A stretch of DNA of 64,000 bases from Mycolicibacterium agri (GTDB lineage Bacteria; Actinomycetota; Actinomycetes; Mycobacteriales; Mycobacteriaceae). The notes under the pieces were generated by a model. The model had not been told where the DNA came from. It made no database searches and saw only the letters and a list, made by a program, of their open reading frames with translations. A program made the translations under genes and the position numbers. Position 1 is the stretch's first letter. Every line of letters begins with the position of its first letter. Positions 17,235 through 25,708 of this stretch are shown here, piece by piece. The stretch covers positions 31,613-95,612 of the forward strand of contig NZ_PDCP01000021.1 in the NCBI RefSeq assembly GCF_002553505.1, read 5' to 3'.

Positions 17235-19988
17235 ATGATGGAAGACGGTCCTCGCCGCCTGTTGGGTCGGCAGCGCGAACAGCAGGTCCTCGCGGGTCTG
17301 CTGACGGCGGCGCGCGAGGGCCGCAGCGGGGTGGTTGTGCTGCGCGGCGCGGCCGGCATCGGCAAGACGTCGTTGCTGACCTACGTGCTCGCCCGCGCGT
17401 CGGGATTCCGTGCGATCCGCATCGCCGGCTTCGAGTCGGAGATGGAGCTGTCCTACTCGGGTCTGCAGCAGTTCTGCGCGCCGCTGCTCGGCCGGCTCGA
17501 CCGGCTTCCGGACCCGCAACAGCGGGCCCTGCGCATCGCGCTGGGGTTGACCGACGGTGACCCGCCGGACCGGCTGATGGTCGGCCTCGCGGTGCTCACG
17601 CTGCTGTCGGAGGCCTCCAGCGAGCGACCGACGATCTGCGTCATCGACGACGCGCAATGGGTGGATGCGGCGTCACTGCAGGCGTTGTCGTTCGTCGCGC
17701 GGCGGATCCTCGCCGACCCGATCGTCATGATCTTCGCCGCGTGCCAACGCCGTGACGACCGGCTCATCTCCGACCTGCCCGAGGTGCAGGTGCGCGGGCT
17801 CAACGACGACGACGCCCGCGCCCTGCTGACCACGACCGTGCCCGGCGACCTCAACGAGCAAGTGCGCGAGAACATCATCGCCGAGGCCGGCGGAAATCCG
17901 TTGGCGCTTATGGAGTTACATCGCGTGCTCTCACCAGCCGAGCTGGCCGGCGGCTTCGGCCTGGCCGAGGCGGGCCAGCTGACCAGCCGGCTGGAGCGGG
18001 GTTTCGGACGACGGCTCGAAGAACTGTCCGACGAGACGGCGACCGTGCTGTTGATCGCCGCCGCCGAACCATCGGGCGAGCCGAGGTGGCTGTCCTCGGC
18101 GGCGCACCAACTCGGCATCGCTGAAAGTGCAATCGAGGCCGCCGAGAAGGCCGATCTCATCACGGTCGACTCCCGCGTGCGGTTCCGGCACCCGCTGATC
18201 CGGTCGGCGGTCTATCGCGGCGCGCGGACGTCTGAGCGCCGTCGCGCCCATCAGGCCCTCGCCGACGTCGTCGACGGGCCCGCCGCGCAGGAACACCGCA
18301 TCTGGCATCTCGCCCACGCCGCGAACAAGCCCGACGAAGACCTCGCCCAACAGCTTGTGCGCTCGGCCCAGCAGGCCTGCGCCCGCAGCGGCGCCGCTGC
18401 CGCCGCGGCGTTCCTGGCGTGCGCGGTCGAACTCACCCCGGAACAGCGCACGCGTGCCGAGCGGGCCCTGCTCGCCGCGTCGGCGAAACTGAACTCCGGT
18501 GCGCCAGAGGCCGCTTCGCGCTTGTTGATGGGCGCGAGCAATGGCGTCGAGGACGAGTTGCTCAGCGCCAAGACCGACCTCCTGCGCGCGAAGGCCGCGT
18601 TCGCGGCGAGCCGTGGGGGAGAAGCGACCTCGCTGCTGCTGGCCACGGCCAAACGGCTGGACGACCTCGACCCGGAATTGGCCAAGGAAACCTACTTCGA
18701 GGCGCTCACCACCGCGATCCTGGCCGGCAGGCTGGCCAATACGCCGGACACCAATGTGATGGGGGTCGCCGGCGCCGCGCGCCACGCCGCGACGACGGAC
18801 GGTGCGCAGCGCGTGGTCGACCTGATGCTCGACGCGTTGGTCACCCGCGTCACCGACGGCTACACCGCAGGCACGCCGGTGCTCAAACGCGCGATCGAGG
18901 AATTCGTACGGTGCGATGCCGCCGATGCGGTCGATCTGCGGTGGTACGACATGGCCACCCGCATCTGCCTCGACCTGTTCGACCACGACGCATTCGGCCG
19001 GATCGCCGCACGGCAACTCGAACGTCTACGCGCCGCAGGGGTGCTGGCGTTGTTGCCCGTCGGCCTGGCCACTTCGGCCGCGGCGGCCATCTTCGGTGGC
19101 CGGCTAGCGGAGGCGGCAGCGCATCTGGCCGAGGCAGAGGCCATCACGACCGCGATCGGCGGACCGCCGCTGCGGCGCAGCGATCCGCTGCTGGCCGCGT
19201 ACCGCGGGCAGGAGGCGCGATGCCGCGAAATGGCGCAGGCGACCGACGGAGCCGTCGACCACGGCCAGGGATTGTCCATTGCGGCGGGACTGTTCGCGCT
19301 CGCGGTCCTGCACAACGGCATGGGGCAGTACGCCGAAGCGCTGAAGGCGTGCGAAACCGCCTTGGAGTACGACGATTTCGCTGTGGTCAACTACACACTG
19401 GCCGAGACGGTCGAGGCGGCGATCCACTGCGGCGACCTCGCGAAATCGGCCGAAGCGCGTGACGCGCTGGTCGAACGCGCGACCGCCAGCGGCACCGACA
19501 CCGCCCTCGGATTAGCGGCCCGGTCCCGCGCCCTGACAAGCGACGGCCCGGTCGCCGAAGCCGAATACCATACGGCCATCAGTCATTTCACGCGGAGCCC
19601 TGCCGTCGTATACCTGGCGCGAACCCATCTGGTGTATGGCGAATGGCTGCGCAGGCAAGGCCGCCGCGTCGACGCACGCGGCCAACTGCGCACCGCATTC
19701 CAGATGTTCACCGAGATGGGTGCCGACGGATTCGCCGAACGGACCAGCCGCGAACTGGAAGCCACCGGCGAGACGGTCCGCAGGAAGCGGATGGGCGCCG
19801 AGGCGGAGCTGACGACACAGGAGACCCACATCGCCAAGCTCGCGCAGGCGGGCAGCACCAATTCCGAGATCGCCGCCGCACTGTTCATCAGCCCGCGCAC
19901 CGTGGAATGGCACATGAGCAAGATCTTCACCAAACTCGGTGTCACTTCGCGCAAAGAGTTGCGCAAGACCGAACTTCCCGTCGGCTAG
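17235..19988 (+). CDS. LuxR-family regulator with large ATPase domain (LAL)
   Basis: A 917-residue LAL protein. Walker A GAAGIGKTS is at residues 39-46, Walker B-like CVIDDAQWVD near 134-143, a long helical (TPR-like) middle region, and a C-terminal LuxR helix-turn-helix at about 855-915 (STNSEIAAALFISPRTVEWH). The family comprises ATP-dependent activators related to MalT. It ends 4 bp from the convergent ubiD-like gene, so it could control the ubiD-ubiX operon, but convergent placement is weak evidence. ATG 17235 has only a poor upstream purine tract. Confidence 0.92.
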   Translation: MMEDGPRRLLGRQREQQVLAGLLTAAREGRSGVVVLRGAAGIGKTSLLTYVLARASGFRAIRIAGFESEMELSYSGLQQFCAPLLGRLDRLPDPQQRALRIALGLTDGDPPDRLMVGLAVLTLLSEASSERPTICVIDDAQWVDAASLQALSFVARRILADPIVMIFAACQRRDDRLISDLPEVQVRGLNDDDARALLTTTVPGDLNEQVRENIIAEAGGNPLALMELHRVLSPAELAGGFGLAEAGQLTSRLERGFGRRLEELSDETATVLLIAAAEPSGEPRWLSSAAHQLGIAESAIEAAEKADLITVDSRVRFRHPLIRSAVYRGARTSERRRAHQALADVVDGPAAQEHRIWHLAHAANKPDEDLAQQLVRSAQQACARSGAAAAAAFLACAVELTPEQRTRAERALLAASAKLNSGAPEAASRLLMGASNGVEDELLSAKTDLLRAKAAFAASRGGEATSLLLATAKRLDDLDPELAKETYFEALTTAILAGRLANTPDTNVMGVAGAARHAATTDGAQRVVDLMLDALVTRVTDGYTAGTPVLKRAIEEFVRCDAADAVDLRWYDMATRICLDLFDHDAFGRIAARQLERLRAAGVLALLPVGLATSAAAAIFGGRLAEAAAHLAEAEAITTAIGGPPLRRSDPLLAAYRGQEARCREMAQATDGAVDHGQGLSIAAGLFALAVLHNGMGQYAEALKACETALEYDDFAVVNYTLAETVEAAIHCGDLAKSAEARDALVERATASGTDTALGLAARSRALTSDGPVAEAEYHTAISHFTRSPAVVYLARTHLVYGEWLRRQGRRVDARGQLRTAFQMFTEMGADGFAERTSRELEATGETVRRKRMGAEAELTTQETHIAKLAQAGSTNSEIAAALFISPRTVEWHMSKIFTKLGVTSRKELRKTELPVG

Positions 19989-19992
19989 CCCA

Positions 19993-21543
19993 CTACACAT
20001 CGGGGAATCGTCTGCTCAGCTTCTCCATCGTCAGCAACTCGCGTCGCGCGTCATCGAGGTAGGGAATTCCGATGCCGTACTCCTGCCATCGTGCGGCGAT
20101 GCGGGCTTCCAACTCCGGCGCGATTTTGTTGACCGGCGGATAGTGGCGGCCGCCCCATTCCGGGCGCGGATCGTTGTCCCAGCTTCGGGTGGCATCGATG
20201 AGAACGCGATGCCACTCGCCGGAGCCGTACTTGGCCATGTTAGTCCGCTGGTACGGCGTGGACGGATCCAGTGGCGAACCCATCGTCGGCCCGTACACAC
20301 AGATATCACCCTGGCCGGCGTTGACGCGATATGCCATCGCCCAGTCGAGCGCCTGCGGATCGTGGATGTCGATGTCCTCCTCGACGACCATGACGTTTTT
20401 GTAGAACCAGATGGATCCGCTGGTTCCCCACAACGCGGCGGCGACCTGCTGCGCGTGGCCGCGGTACCCCTTCCGGATTTGCACCACGATGTTGGTGCCG
20501 TTGGACACCTGCGTCATCCACACATCGGTGACGCCGCGGACGCCCTGGGCCTCGAGCACATTCCAGGCAATCGCCGAGCGCGCATAGTTGAGCATCGAGT
20601 CCTCGACGAGAAATCCCGGCCGCATACCCTCGAGCGAGCCCCGCAGCACCGGGTCGTCGCGATGGGTGATCCTGGTGATTCGCAGGACCGGCGTCGGCGC
20701 GGCGTGGCCGTCGACGAAGCCGGGATATTCGGCGAACGGTCCCTCTTCGGCGTAGCTCGCCGGGTCGGGGTCAAGGAAGCCTTCGACCACGATCTCCGCG
20801 CTGGCCGGCACGTGCAGCGGAACCGTCTCGCAGGCCACCAGGTCGACGGGACGGCCGAGGATGGCGCCCATCATGTCCCATTCACACACATCCTTCGGGA
20901 ACGGACTGCCCGCGCAGAACGGCAGCGCATCGTGCCAGCCATACACCACGGCCACCGGCATGGGTTCGGGCTTGTACTGTTCGAGGTGACCGCCCCAACC
21001 CTGGGTGGTGGCCAGCAGTTTCACGATCCTGTCGCGGTCGACGATCATGCCGCGGTAGACGCCGATGTTGTCGCGTCCGGTGACCTTGTCTTCGGTGACG
21101 ACACCACAGAACGTGTCGATGTAGCGGCCGCCGTCGGAGGCATGCCACCGCGGGGCGGGAAACTGCCACAGGTCGATGTCGTCGCCGGCGACAATGTTCT
21201 GCTTTACCGGTCCGGTCTCGACCACGCGCGGCGCAATGGGATTTTTGAAGACGTCCTTGAGGTGGCGGACGATCTCGGCGTCGGTGTAATCCCCGGACAG
21301 CCCGAGCATCAACTGGATTCGGCGCCGGTTGCCGATACCGGATGTGAAAAGTTTGGTGCAGCGGGTGTTCTCGTGGCCGATGATGTTGGAGAACAACAAC
21401 GCCGGCCCGTTGAGGGACAGCGCGACGCGAGCGATCGCTCCGATCTCCTGATCCCAGTCGACCGCCGCTGTGACGTGGTGCAATTCGCCGGCACGGTCGA
21501 GCGTGGCCAACCAGCTACGCAGGTCGGGTGTGTGTGTACTCAC
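19993..21543 (-). CDS. UbiD-family decarboxylase
   Basis: A 516-residue UbiD-type (de)carboxylase. Recognisable segments are DIDLWQFPAPRWHASDGGRY (prFMN and substrate region), NIGVYRGMI (Asn-x-Gly-x-Tyr-Arg, metal and cofactor contacts) and EEGPFAEYPGF, which carries the catalytic Glu. The family uses prenylated FMN, made by UbiX, for reversible decarboxylation of aromatic or alpha,beta-unsaturated acids. A ubiX-type gene lies directly upstream and overlaps it by 29 bp, so cofactor maker and user are produced together. Substrate unknown; it could be a hydroxyarylic acid. It is not a ubiquinone gene since mycobacteria use menaquinone. Confidence 0.92.
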   Translation of the reverse strand: MSTHTPDLRSWLATLDRAGELHHVTAAVDWDQEIGAIARVALSLNGPALLFSNIIGHENTRCTKLFTSGIGNRRRIQLMLGLSGDYTDAEIVRHLKDVFKNPIAPRVVETGPVKQNIVAGDDIDLWQFPAPRWHASDGGRYIDTFCGVVTEDKVTGRDNIGVYRGMIVDRDRIVKLLATTQGWGGHLEQYKPEPMPVAVVYGWHDALPFCAGSPFPKDVCEWDMMGAILGRPVDLVACETVPLHVPASAEIVVEGFLDPDPASYAEEGPFAEYPGFVDGHAAPTPVLRITRITHRDDPVLRGSLEGMRPGFLVEDSMLNYARSAIAWNVLEAQGVRGVTDVWMTQVSNGTNIVVQIRKGYRGHAQQVAAALWGTSGSIWFYKNVMVVEEDIDIHDPQALDWAMAYRVNAGQGDICVYGPTMGSPLDPSTPYQRTNMAKYGSGEWHRVLIDATRSWDNDPRPEWGGRHYPPVNKIAPELEARIAARWQEYGIGIPYLDDARRELLTMEKLSRRFPDV

Positions 21544-22102
21544 CGTCGGTTTCCTTCCACCGCTTGATCAGCGAATGTTCGATGCCGAATTGATCAATGA
21601 CGCGGCCGGTGATGTGGGTCGTCATCTCATCCAGCGTCGCCGGACCCGCATAGTAAGCCACCGTCGGCGGGAAGATGACGGCTCCCGCGCGCGCAAGGTA
21701 ATGCATGTTCTCCAAATGGATCTCGCTCAGCGGCGCCTCACGTGCAACGAGCACAAGCCTGCGGCGTTCTTTGAGCGTCACATCGGCCGCGCGGGTGATC
21801 AGGTTGTCGCTGAAGCCGATTCGGATAGCGCTCAACGTCTTCATGCTGCACGGGCAGACGACCATGCCGTCGGTGCGAAACGACCCGCTGGAGATTCCGG
21901 CGGCGAGATCGCGCGCACTGTAAGCGCGCGTGGCCAGCGCGCGGACATCGTCGACGCTGTAGTCGGTTTCGAGATTGATCGTCGCGCGCGCCCAATCGCT
22001 GAGGATCAGGAGGGTCTCGACGTCGAGCTTGGCGAGCACCTCCAGCAGCCGGATGCCCAACGTGGCGCCGGTGGCGCCGGTCATCGCCACCACGAGACGC
22101 AT
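21515..22102 (-). CDS. UbiX-family flavin prenyltransferase
   Basis: A 195-residue protein with the flavodoxin-like UbiX opening MRLVVAMTGATGATLGIRLL, the FMN-contact region SGSFRTDGMVVCPCSMKTLS, and LVLVAREAPLSEIHLENM, all signatures of UbiX/Pad1. It makes prenylated FMN from FMN and a dimethylallyl phosphate. The start ATG 22102 is 2 bp after the stop of the membrane protein gene; the same frame runs far upstream without homology. It overlaps the ubiD-like gene, implying a dedicated pair. Confidence 0.92.
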   Translation of the reverse strand: MRLVVAMTGATGATLGIRLLEVLAKLDVETLLILSDWARATINLETDYSVDDVRALATRAYSARDLAAGISSGSFRTDGMVVCPCSMKTLSAIRIGFSDNLITRAADVTLKERRRLVLVAREAPLSEIHLENMHYLARAGAVIFPPTVAYYAGPATLDEMTTHITGRVIDQFGIEHSLIKRWKETDGEYTHTRPA

Positions 22103-22104
22103 CG

Positions 22105-22554
22105 TCAGTGTCCTTCGGCTGCGTGGTCGACGCCGGAGTCCGGCCGGATGAGGCCCCAGAGGATCAGCACGACCGACACCAGAATCGAGTACGCGATGCT
22201 GCGGAAACCTGCGCCGGCAACCCGTTCCTGCCACGGCTTTCCGTGATGGCCCCGCGACAGGATCGGATTCGCCGCCGCCGTGCCCATCGCGGCCCCCAGC
22301 GCGGTGAAGAACCAGTTGCCGTATGTGCCGAACAACACCGTCCAGCGCGCGACACGGGCCACCGGACGCGGCAGCTTCACGCTGCCCCAGATGGCGCCGA
22401 GCGCGATCAGAAAGGTGCCGTTCATCACCCCCTCCAGGTGCGCGGAAAGCGCCATCCGCATGTTGGTGAATCGCCGCTCCTGCATGCCGGTCAGCAATCC
22501 GATCAGGAACAGGAAAACGCCATGCCACATCATTCGTCGGTCGGCTGTATTCAT
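22105..22554 (-). CDS. Small integral membrane protein, possible hydroxylaminobenzene mutase-like
   Basis: A 149-residue protein with four hydrophobic segments (starting WHGVFLFLIGLLTG, MNGTFLIALGAIWG, GTYGNWFFTALGAAMG and YSILVSVVLILWGLI). The ALSAHLEGVMNGTF segment resembles what I recall of hydroxylaminobenzene mutases (HabA/HabB), a small membrane family; that identification is tentative. The start ATG 22554 follows AAGGGAG. It is first in an operon with ubiX and ubiD, so it may act on an aromatic that is then decarboxylated. Confidence 0.6.
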   Translation of the reverse strand: MNTADRRMMWHGVFLFLIGLLTGMQERRFTNMRMALSAHLEGVMNGTFLIALGAIWGSVKLPRPVARVARWTVLFGTYGNWFFTALGAAMGTAAANPILSRGHHGKPWQERVAGAGFRSIAYSILVSVVLILWGLIRPDSGVDHAAEGH

Positions 22555-22606
22555 CAGAATCTCCCTTCGCTGCTTCGACAGTGACACTCGCGATGGCCCC
22601 GAAGCG

Positions 22607-22623
22607 CCCGTGCAATGCACGGG
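22607..22623. promoter_or_regulatory. 17-bp palindrome between the ubiD operon and katA
   Basis: CCCGTGCA (22607-22614), a central A, and TGCACGGG (22616-22623) form a perfect 8-bp dyad in the 131-bp gap between the divergent membrane protein/ubiX/ubiD operon and katA. It is a good candidate operator that could serve both directions. No matching known consensus is claimed. Confidence 0.5.
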
Positions 22624-22685
22624 TATGACGGACCCGGGGGTTTCCCTGGCGCTGGGAGCTGCCCGCCGGTGCTTGAGTCGATGCC

Positions 22686-24206
22686 ATGACGAGCAACACC
22701 AATCCAAACGGCAACAACGGCCTGCCCGAGGGCAAGCTGACCACGATCGCGGGCGCACCCGTCGTCGACAACAACAACGTGATCACCGCGGGCCCGCGGG
22801 GACCGATGTTGTTGCAGGACGTGTGGTTTCTGGAGAAGTTGGCCCACTTTGACCGCGAGGTGATTCCCGAGCGCCGCATGCATGCCAAGGGCTCGGGTGC
22901 CTACGGCACCTTCACGGTGACCAACGACATCACCCGGTTCACCCGCGCGAAGGTGTTCTCCGAGGTCGGCAAGCAGACCGAGATGTTCGTCCGGTTCTCC
23001 ACGGTGGCCGGTGAACGCGGTGCGGCCGAGGCGACGCGCGACATCCGCGGGTTCGCCGTGAAGTTCTACACCGAGGAAGGCAATTGGGATCTGGTCGGCA
23101 ACAACACGCCGGTGTTCTTCTTTCGGGACCCGCTGAAATTCACCGACCTCAACCACGTCGTCAAGCGCGACCCGCGGACTAATCTGCACAGCCCGCGCAA
23201 CAACTGGGACTTCTGGAGTCTGCTACCCGAGACGCTGCACCAGGTCACCATCACGATGAGCGACCGCGGCATCCCGCGCTCGTACCGTCACATGCACGGA
23301 TTCGGTTCGCACACCTATAGTTTCGTCAACGCCGACGGCGCACGGTACTGGGTGAAGTTCCATCACGTGTGCCAGCAGGGCATCGAATTCCTCACCGACG
23401 CCGAGGCTGAGGCGGTCATCGGCAAGGACCGCGAGAGCCATCAGCGCGACCTGTACGAGGCCATCGAGCGGGGCGACTTCCCGCGCTGGAAGCTGTGCGT
23501 GCAGGTGATGCCCGAAGCGGATGCCGCCAACGTGCCATACCACCCGTTCGACTTGACCAAGGTGTGGCCGCACGCCGACTACCCGTTGATCGAGGTGGGC
23601 GAGTGGGTGTTGAACCGCAACCCCGACAACTACTTCGCCGAGGTGGAGCAGGCCGCGTTCTCGCCTGCGCGAATTGTTCCGGGAATCGGCTTCTCACCCG
23701 ACAAGATGCTGCAGGGCCGGCTGTTCTCCTACAACGACGCGCAGAACTACCGGCTGGGCGTCAACCACCACCAGATCCCGGTCAATGCCGCGCGCTGCCC
23801 TGTGCACGCCTATCACCGCGACGGTGCGATGCGGGTGGACGGCAACCACGGTGGCACCCTGAACTACGAGCCCAACAGCTACGGCGAGTGGCGGGAGCAG
23901 CCGGCCTACCAGGCGCCGCCGGAACCGCTCGGTGACGTGTCGGCCTACAACTGGAACTTCCGCGAGGACGACGACGACTACTACACGCAGCCGGGCAATC
24001 TGTTCCGGTTGATGACGCCGGACGCCCAAAAGCGGTTGTTCGACAACACGGCGCGCGCCATGCGCGGCGTCCCGGTCCAGATACAACAGCGGTGGATCGC
24101 GCACTGCGCCAAGGCAGATCCCGACTACGGCGCCGGCGTCGCGCACGCTATCGAAGCCCTCGACCGCGCGTCGACTGATGCCGCCAGCGATGGCAGAGTG
24201 ATCTGA
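22686..24206 (+). CDS. katA: Monofunctional heme catalase
   Basis: A 506-residue small-subunit (clade 3-like) catalase. The active-site segment [17 protein letters not shown] holds the distal His, and [14 protein letters not shown] holds the proximal Tyr heme ligand. [14 protein letters not shown] and [15 protein letters not shown] are also conserved. It dismutates hydrogen peroxide in the cytoplasm. ATG 22686 has no strong ribosome site. A cupin gene overlaps its stop by one base (TGATG). This enzyme is distinct from the catalase-peroxidase KatG of mycobacteria. Confidence 0.95.
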   Translation: MTSNTNPNGNNGLPEGKLTTIAGAPVVDNNNVITAGPRGPMLLQDVWFLEKLAHFDREVIPERRMHAKGSGAYGTFTVTNDITRFTRAKVFSEVGKQTEMFVRFSTVAGERGAAEATRDIRGFAVKFYTEEGNWDLVGNNTPVFFFRDPLKFTDLNHVVKRDPRTNLHSPRNNWDFWSLLPETLHQVTITMSDRGIPRSYRHMHGFGSHTYSFVNADGARYWVKFHHVCQQGIEFLTDAEAEAVIGKDRESHQRDLYEAIERGDFPRWKLCVQVMPEADAANVPYHPFDLTKVWPHADYPLIEVGEWVLNRNPDNYFAEVEQAAFSPARIVPGIGFSPDKMLQGRLFSYNDAQNYRLGVNHHQIPVNAARCPVHAYHRDGAMRVDGNHGGTLNYEPNSYGEWREQPAYQAPPEPLGDVSAYNWNFREDDDDYYTQPGNLFRLMTPDAQKRLFDNTARAMRGVPVQIQQRWIAHCAKADPDYGAGVAHAIEALDRASTDAASDGRVI

Positions 24207-24736
24207 TGACGTCACCGTTGGACCACCCCGCGATCCTCACCCGCCTTGCGGAGGGCGCCGGCCTGCCCGCTCTCGACGTGTTCGGGCCGCAAGTCGAATT
24301 CCTCACCATGATCGAGGATGGGTCGAATGAGGTGTGCGTCATGCGCGGCGTGATACCGCCGGGGGTGACGGTTCCGCTGCACCAACACGACGACTTCGAG
24401 GACTTCTACATCCTCGCCGGAGGCCATCAGGTATTGGTGGAGGAGGGCGGCCGCCTCGAATGGCGCGACGCACAGGCCGGCGACTACGTCCGAGTCCCCG
24501 GATCCGTGCCGCACGCCCACCGCAACCTGTCCGACCGGCCCGCTGTCGACCTGATCATCACCACGCCGCGAATGGGCCGGTTTTTCAAGGAGATCGGCCG
24601 TCCCGTCGGCGCACCGCCGCCGACGCCGGAGGAAGTCACCCGGTTCGTCCACACCGCGCTGCGCTACGGCTATCAGTTGGGCACATCCGAGGAGAACGCG
24701 GCTGTCGGCATCGACCTGCCGGCTTTCAACCTCTGA
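24206..24736 (+). CDS. Cupin domain protein
   Basis: A 176-residue single-cupin protein. The metal-binding motif is seen in VPLHQHDDFEDFYILAGG (two His, Glu) and in VPGSVPHAHRNLSD (the later His). Residues after about 125 form a short helical tail (PPPTPEEVTRFVHTALRYG). It is translationally coupled to katA, so it may be expressed under oxidative stress; its activity is unknown. Cupins of this kind include dioxygenases and sugar-binding proteins. Confidence 0.85.
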   Translation: MTSPLDHPAILTRLAEGAGLPALDVFGPQVEFLTMIEDGSNEVCVMRGVIPPGVTVPLHQHDDFEDFYILAGGHQVLVEEGGRLEWRDAQAGDYVRVPGSVPHAHRNLSDRPAVDLIITTPRMGRFFKEIGRPVGAPPPTPEEVTRFVHTALRYGYQLGTSEENAAVGIDLPAFNL

Positions 24737-24747
24737 ACATGCGCGAC

Positions 24748-24772
24748 CCCGGCGGCCAGGGGTGCCGCCGGG
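24748..24772. terminator. Bidirectional hairpin between convergent cupin and GlsB-like genes
   Basis: Perfect 9-bp stem: CCCGGCGGC at 24748-24756 and GCCGCCGGG at 24764-24772 with a 7-base loop. It lies 11 bp after the cupin stop and 29 bp from the end of the convergent minus-strand gene, a position suited to terminate both. Confidence 0.65.
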
Positions 24773-24801
24773 ATCGCCTGTGGGACAAGGTTATCTACTT
24801 A

Positions 24802-25110
24802 TTACCTGAGCAGGCCCGAGCGTCGCCCGCCCATGAGGCCGCTCCGTCGGCGCCCCATCAGGGCCGCGACAAGGGCGACGCCGATGGCTGCGACGATCAC
24901 CTGTACCAGCAGTTCGAGCCAGTCGATTCCGCTGGTGGCAGTAGGGATACCGAGTGCGCGGGCGATAGCGGTGCCGATGAGGGCCGCCACGATCCCGACG
25001 AGGATCGTCACCAGCATGCCGATGCGCTGCTTGCCGGGAACCAGCAGGCGGCCGAGCACGCCGACGACGATGCCGATGAGAATTGCGGTGATGACACCGG
25101 TGATGGTCAT
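24802..25110 (-). CDS. GlsB/YeaQ/YmgE-family small membrane protein
   Basis: A 102-residue protein with three membrane segments: ITGVITAILIGIVVGVLGRL, GMLVTILVGIVAALIGTAIA and LLVQVIVAAIGVALVAALMG. The G-rich helix pattern and the LGRLLVPGKQRIG loop are those of the transglycosylase-associated/GlsB stress family. The C-terminus is basic with a short repeat (RRRSGLMGGRRSGLL). ATG 25110 follows TGGAGGAG. Function is unknown beyond association with stress responses in the family. Confidence 0.85.
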   Translation of the reverse strand: MTITGVITAILIGIVVGVLGRLLVPGKQRIGMLVTILVGIVAALIGTAIARALGIPTATSGIDWLELLVQVIVAAIGVALVAALMGRRRSGLMGGRRSGLLR

Positions 25111-25216
25111 TTTCTCCTCCAGGGGGTAACGGGGTGGAGATGAGATACCCGAGGCACCCGCGTAATAAACGGCGCCGTCAATCAACAGGTGCGGGCTCGG
25201 CCCGTAGGCTTTCGAT

Positions 25217-25618
25217 ATGCAGACCGATGTAGTTGAGGTCGACACGTCGCGACGCCGCACCGTCGACCTGACGGAGGAGGTGCGGGCCTTCTGCGCTGGC
25301 CACGGCGACGGGCTGTGCAACGTCTTCGTGCCGCACGCCACCGCGGGCGTGGCGATCATCGAGACCGGGGCGGGCTCCGACGCCGACCTGGTCGACACGC
25401 TGGAGCGGCTGCTGCCGCGCGACGACCGGTACCGGCACGCGCACGGCTCGCCTGGCCACGGGGCCGACCACGTGTTGCCCGCATTGGTGGCGCCCTCGGT
25501 CACGCTGCCGGTCCAGGGCGGAAAGCCGCTGCTGGGAACATGGCAGAGTGTCGTGCTCGTTGACTTGAACAGGGATAATTCGCATCGAAAGGTGCGGTTC
25601 AGCTTCATCGACGGCTGA
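25217..25618 (+). CDS. YjbQ/UPF0047 family protein
   Basis: A 133-residue protein. FVPHATAGVAIIE, HGSPGHGADHVLPALV and LGTWQSVVLVDLNRDNSHRK are the conserved blocks of the YjbQ family; the His residues and the terminal basic motif form its presumed metal and phosphate site. Some members show weak thiamine-phosphate synthase activity, but the physiological role is not settled. The same gene sits next to alaS in M. tuberculosis (Rv2556c), so the placement is conserved. Confidence 0.9.
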   Translation: MQTDVVEVDTSRRRTVDLTEEVRAFCAGHGDGLCNVFVPHATAGVAIIETGAGSDADLVDTLERLLPRDDRYRHAHGSPGHGADHVLPALVAPSVTLPVQGGKPLLGTWQSVVLVDLNRDNSHRKVRFSFIDG

Positions 25619-25708
25619 CGCGGCTGACGCGGACATGACAAGTCAGGCCGGTACTGTAGTGCGGTTGGTTGATCCCGGCCGACTGCGACAACGACTAAGG
25701 AAAGCGAC

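Noticed and set aside
25619..25708. T-box leader before alaS
   Set aside because: Only 90 bp, no stem I or T-box sequence; actinobacterial T-boxes mainly control ileS.
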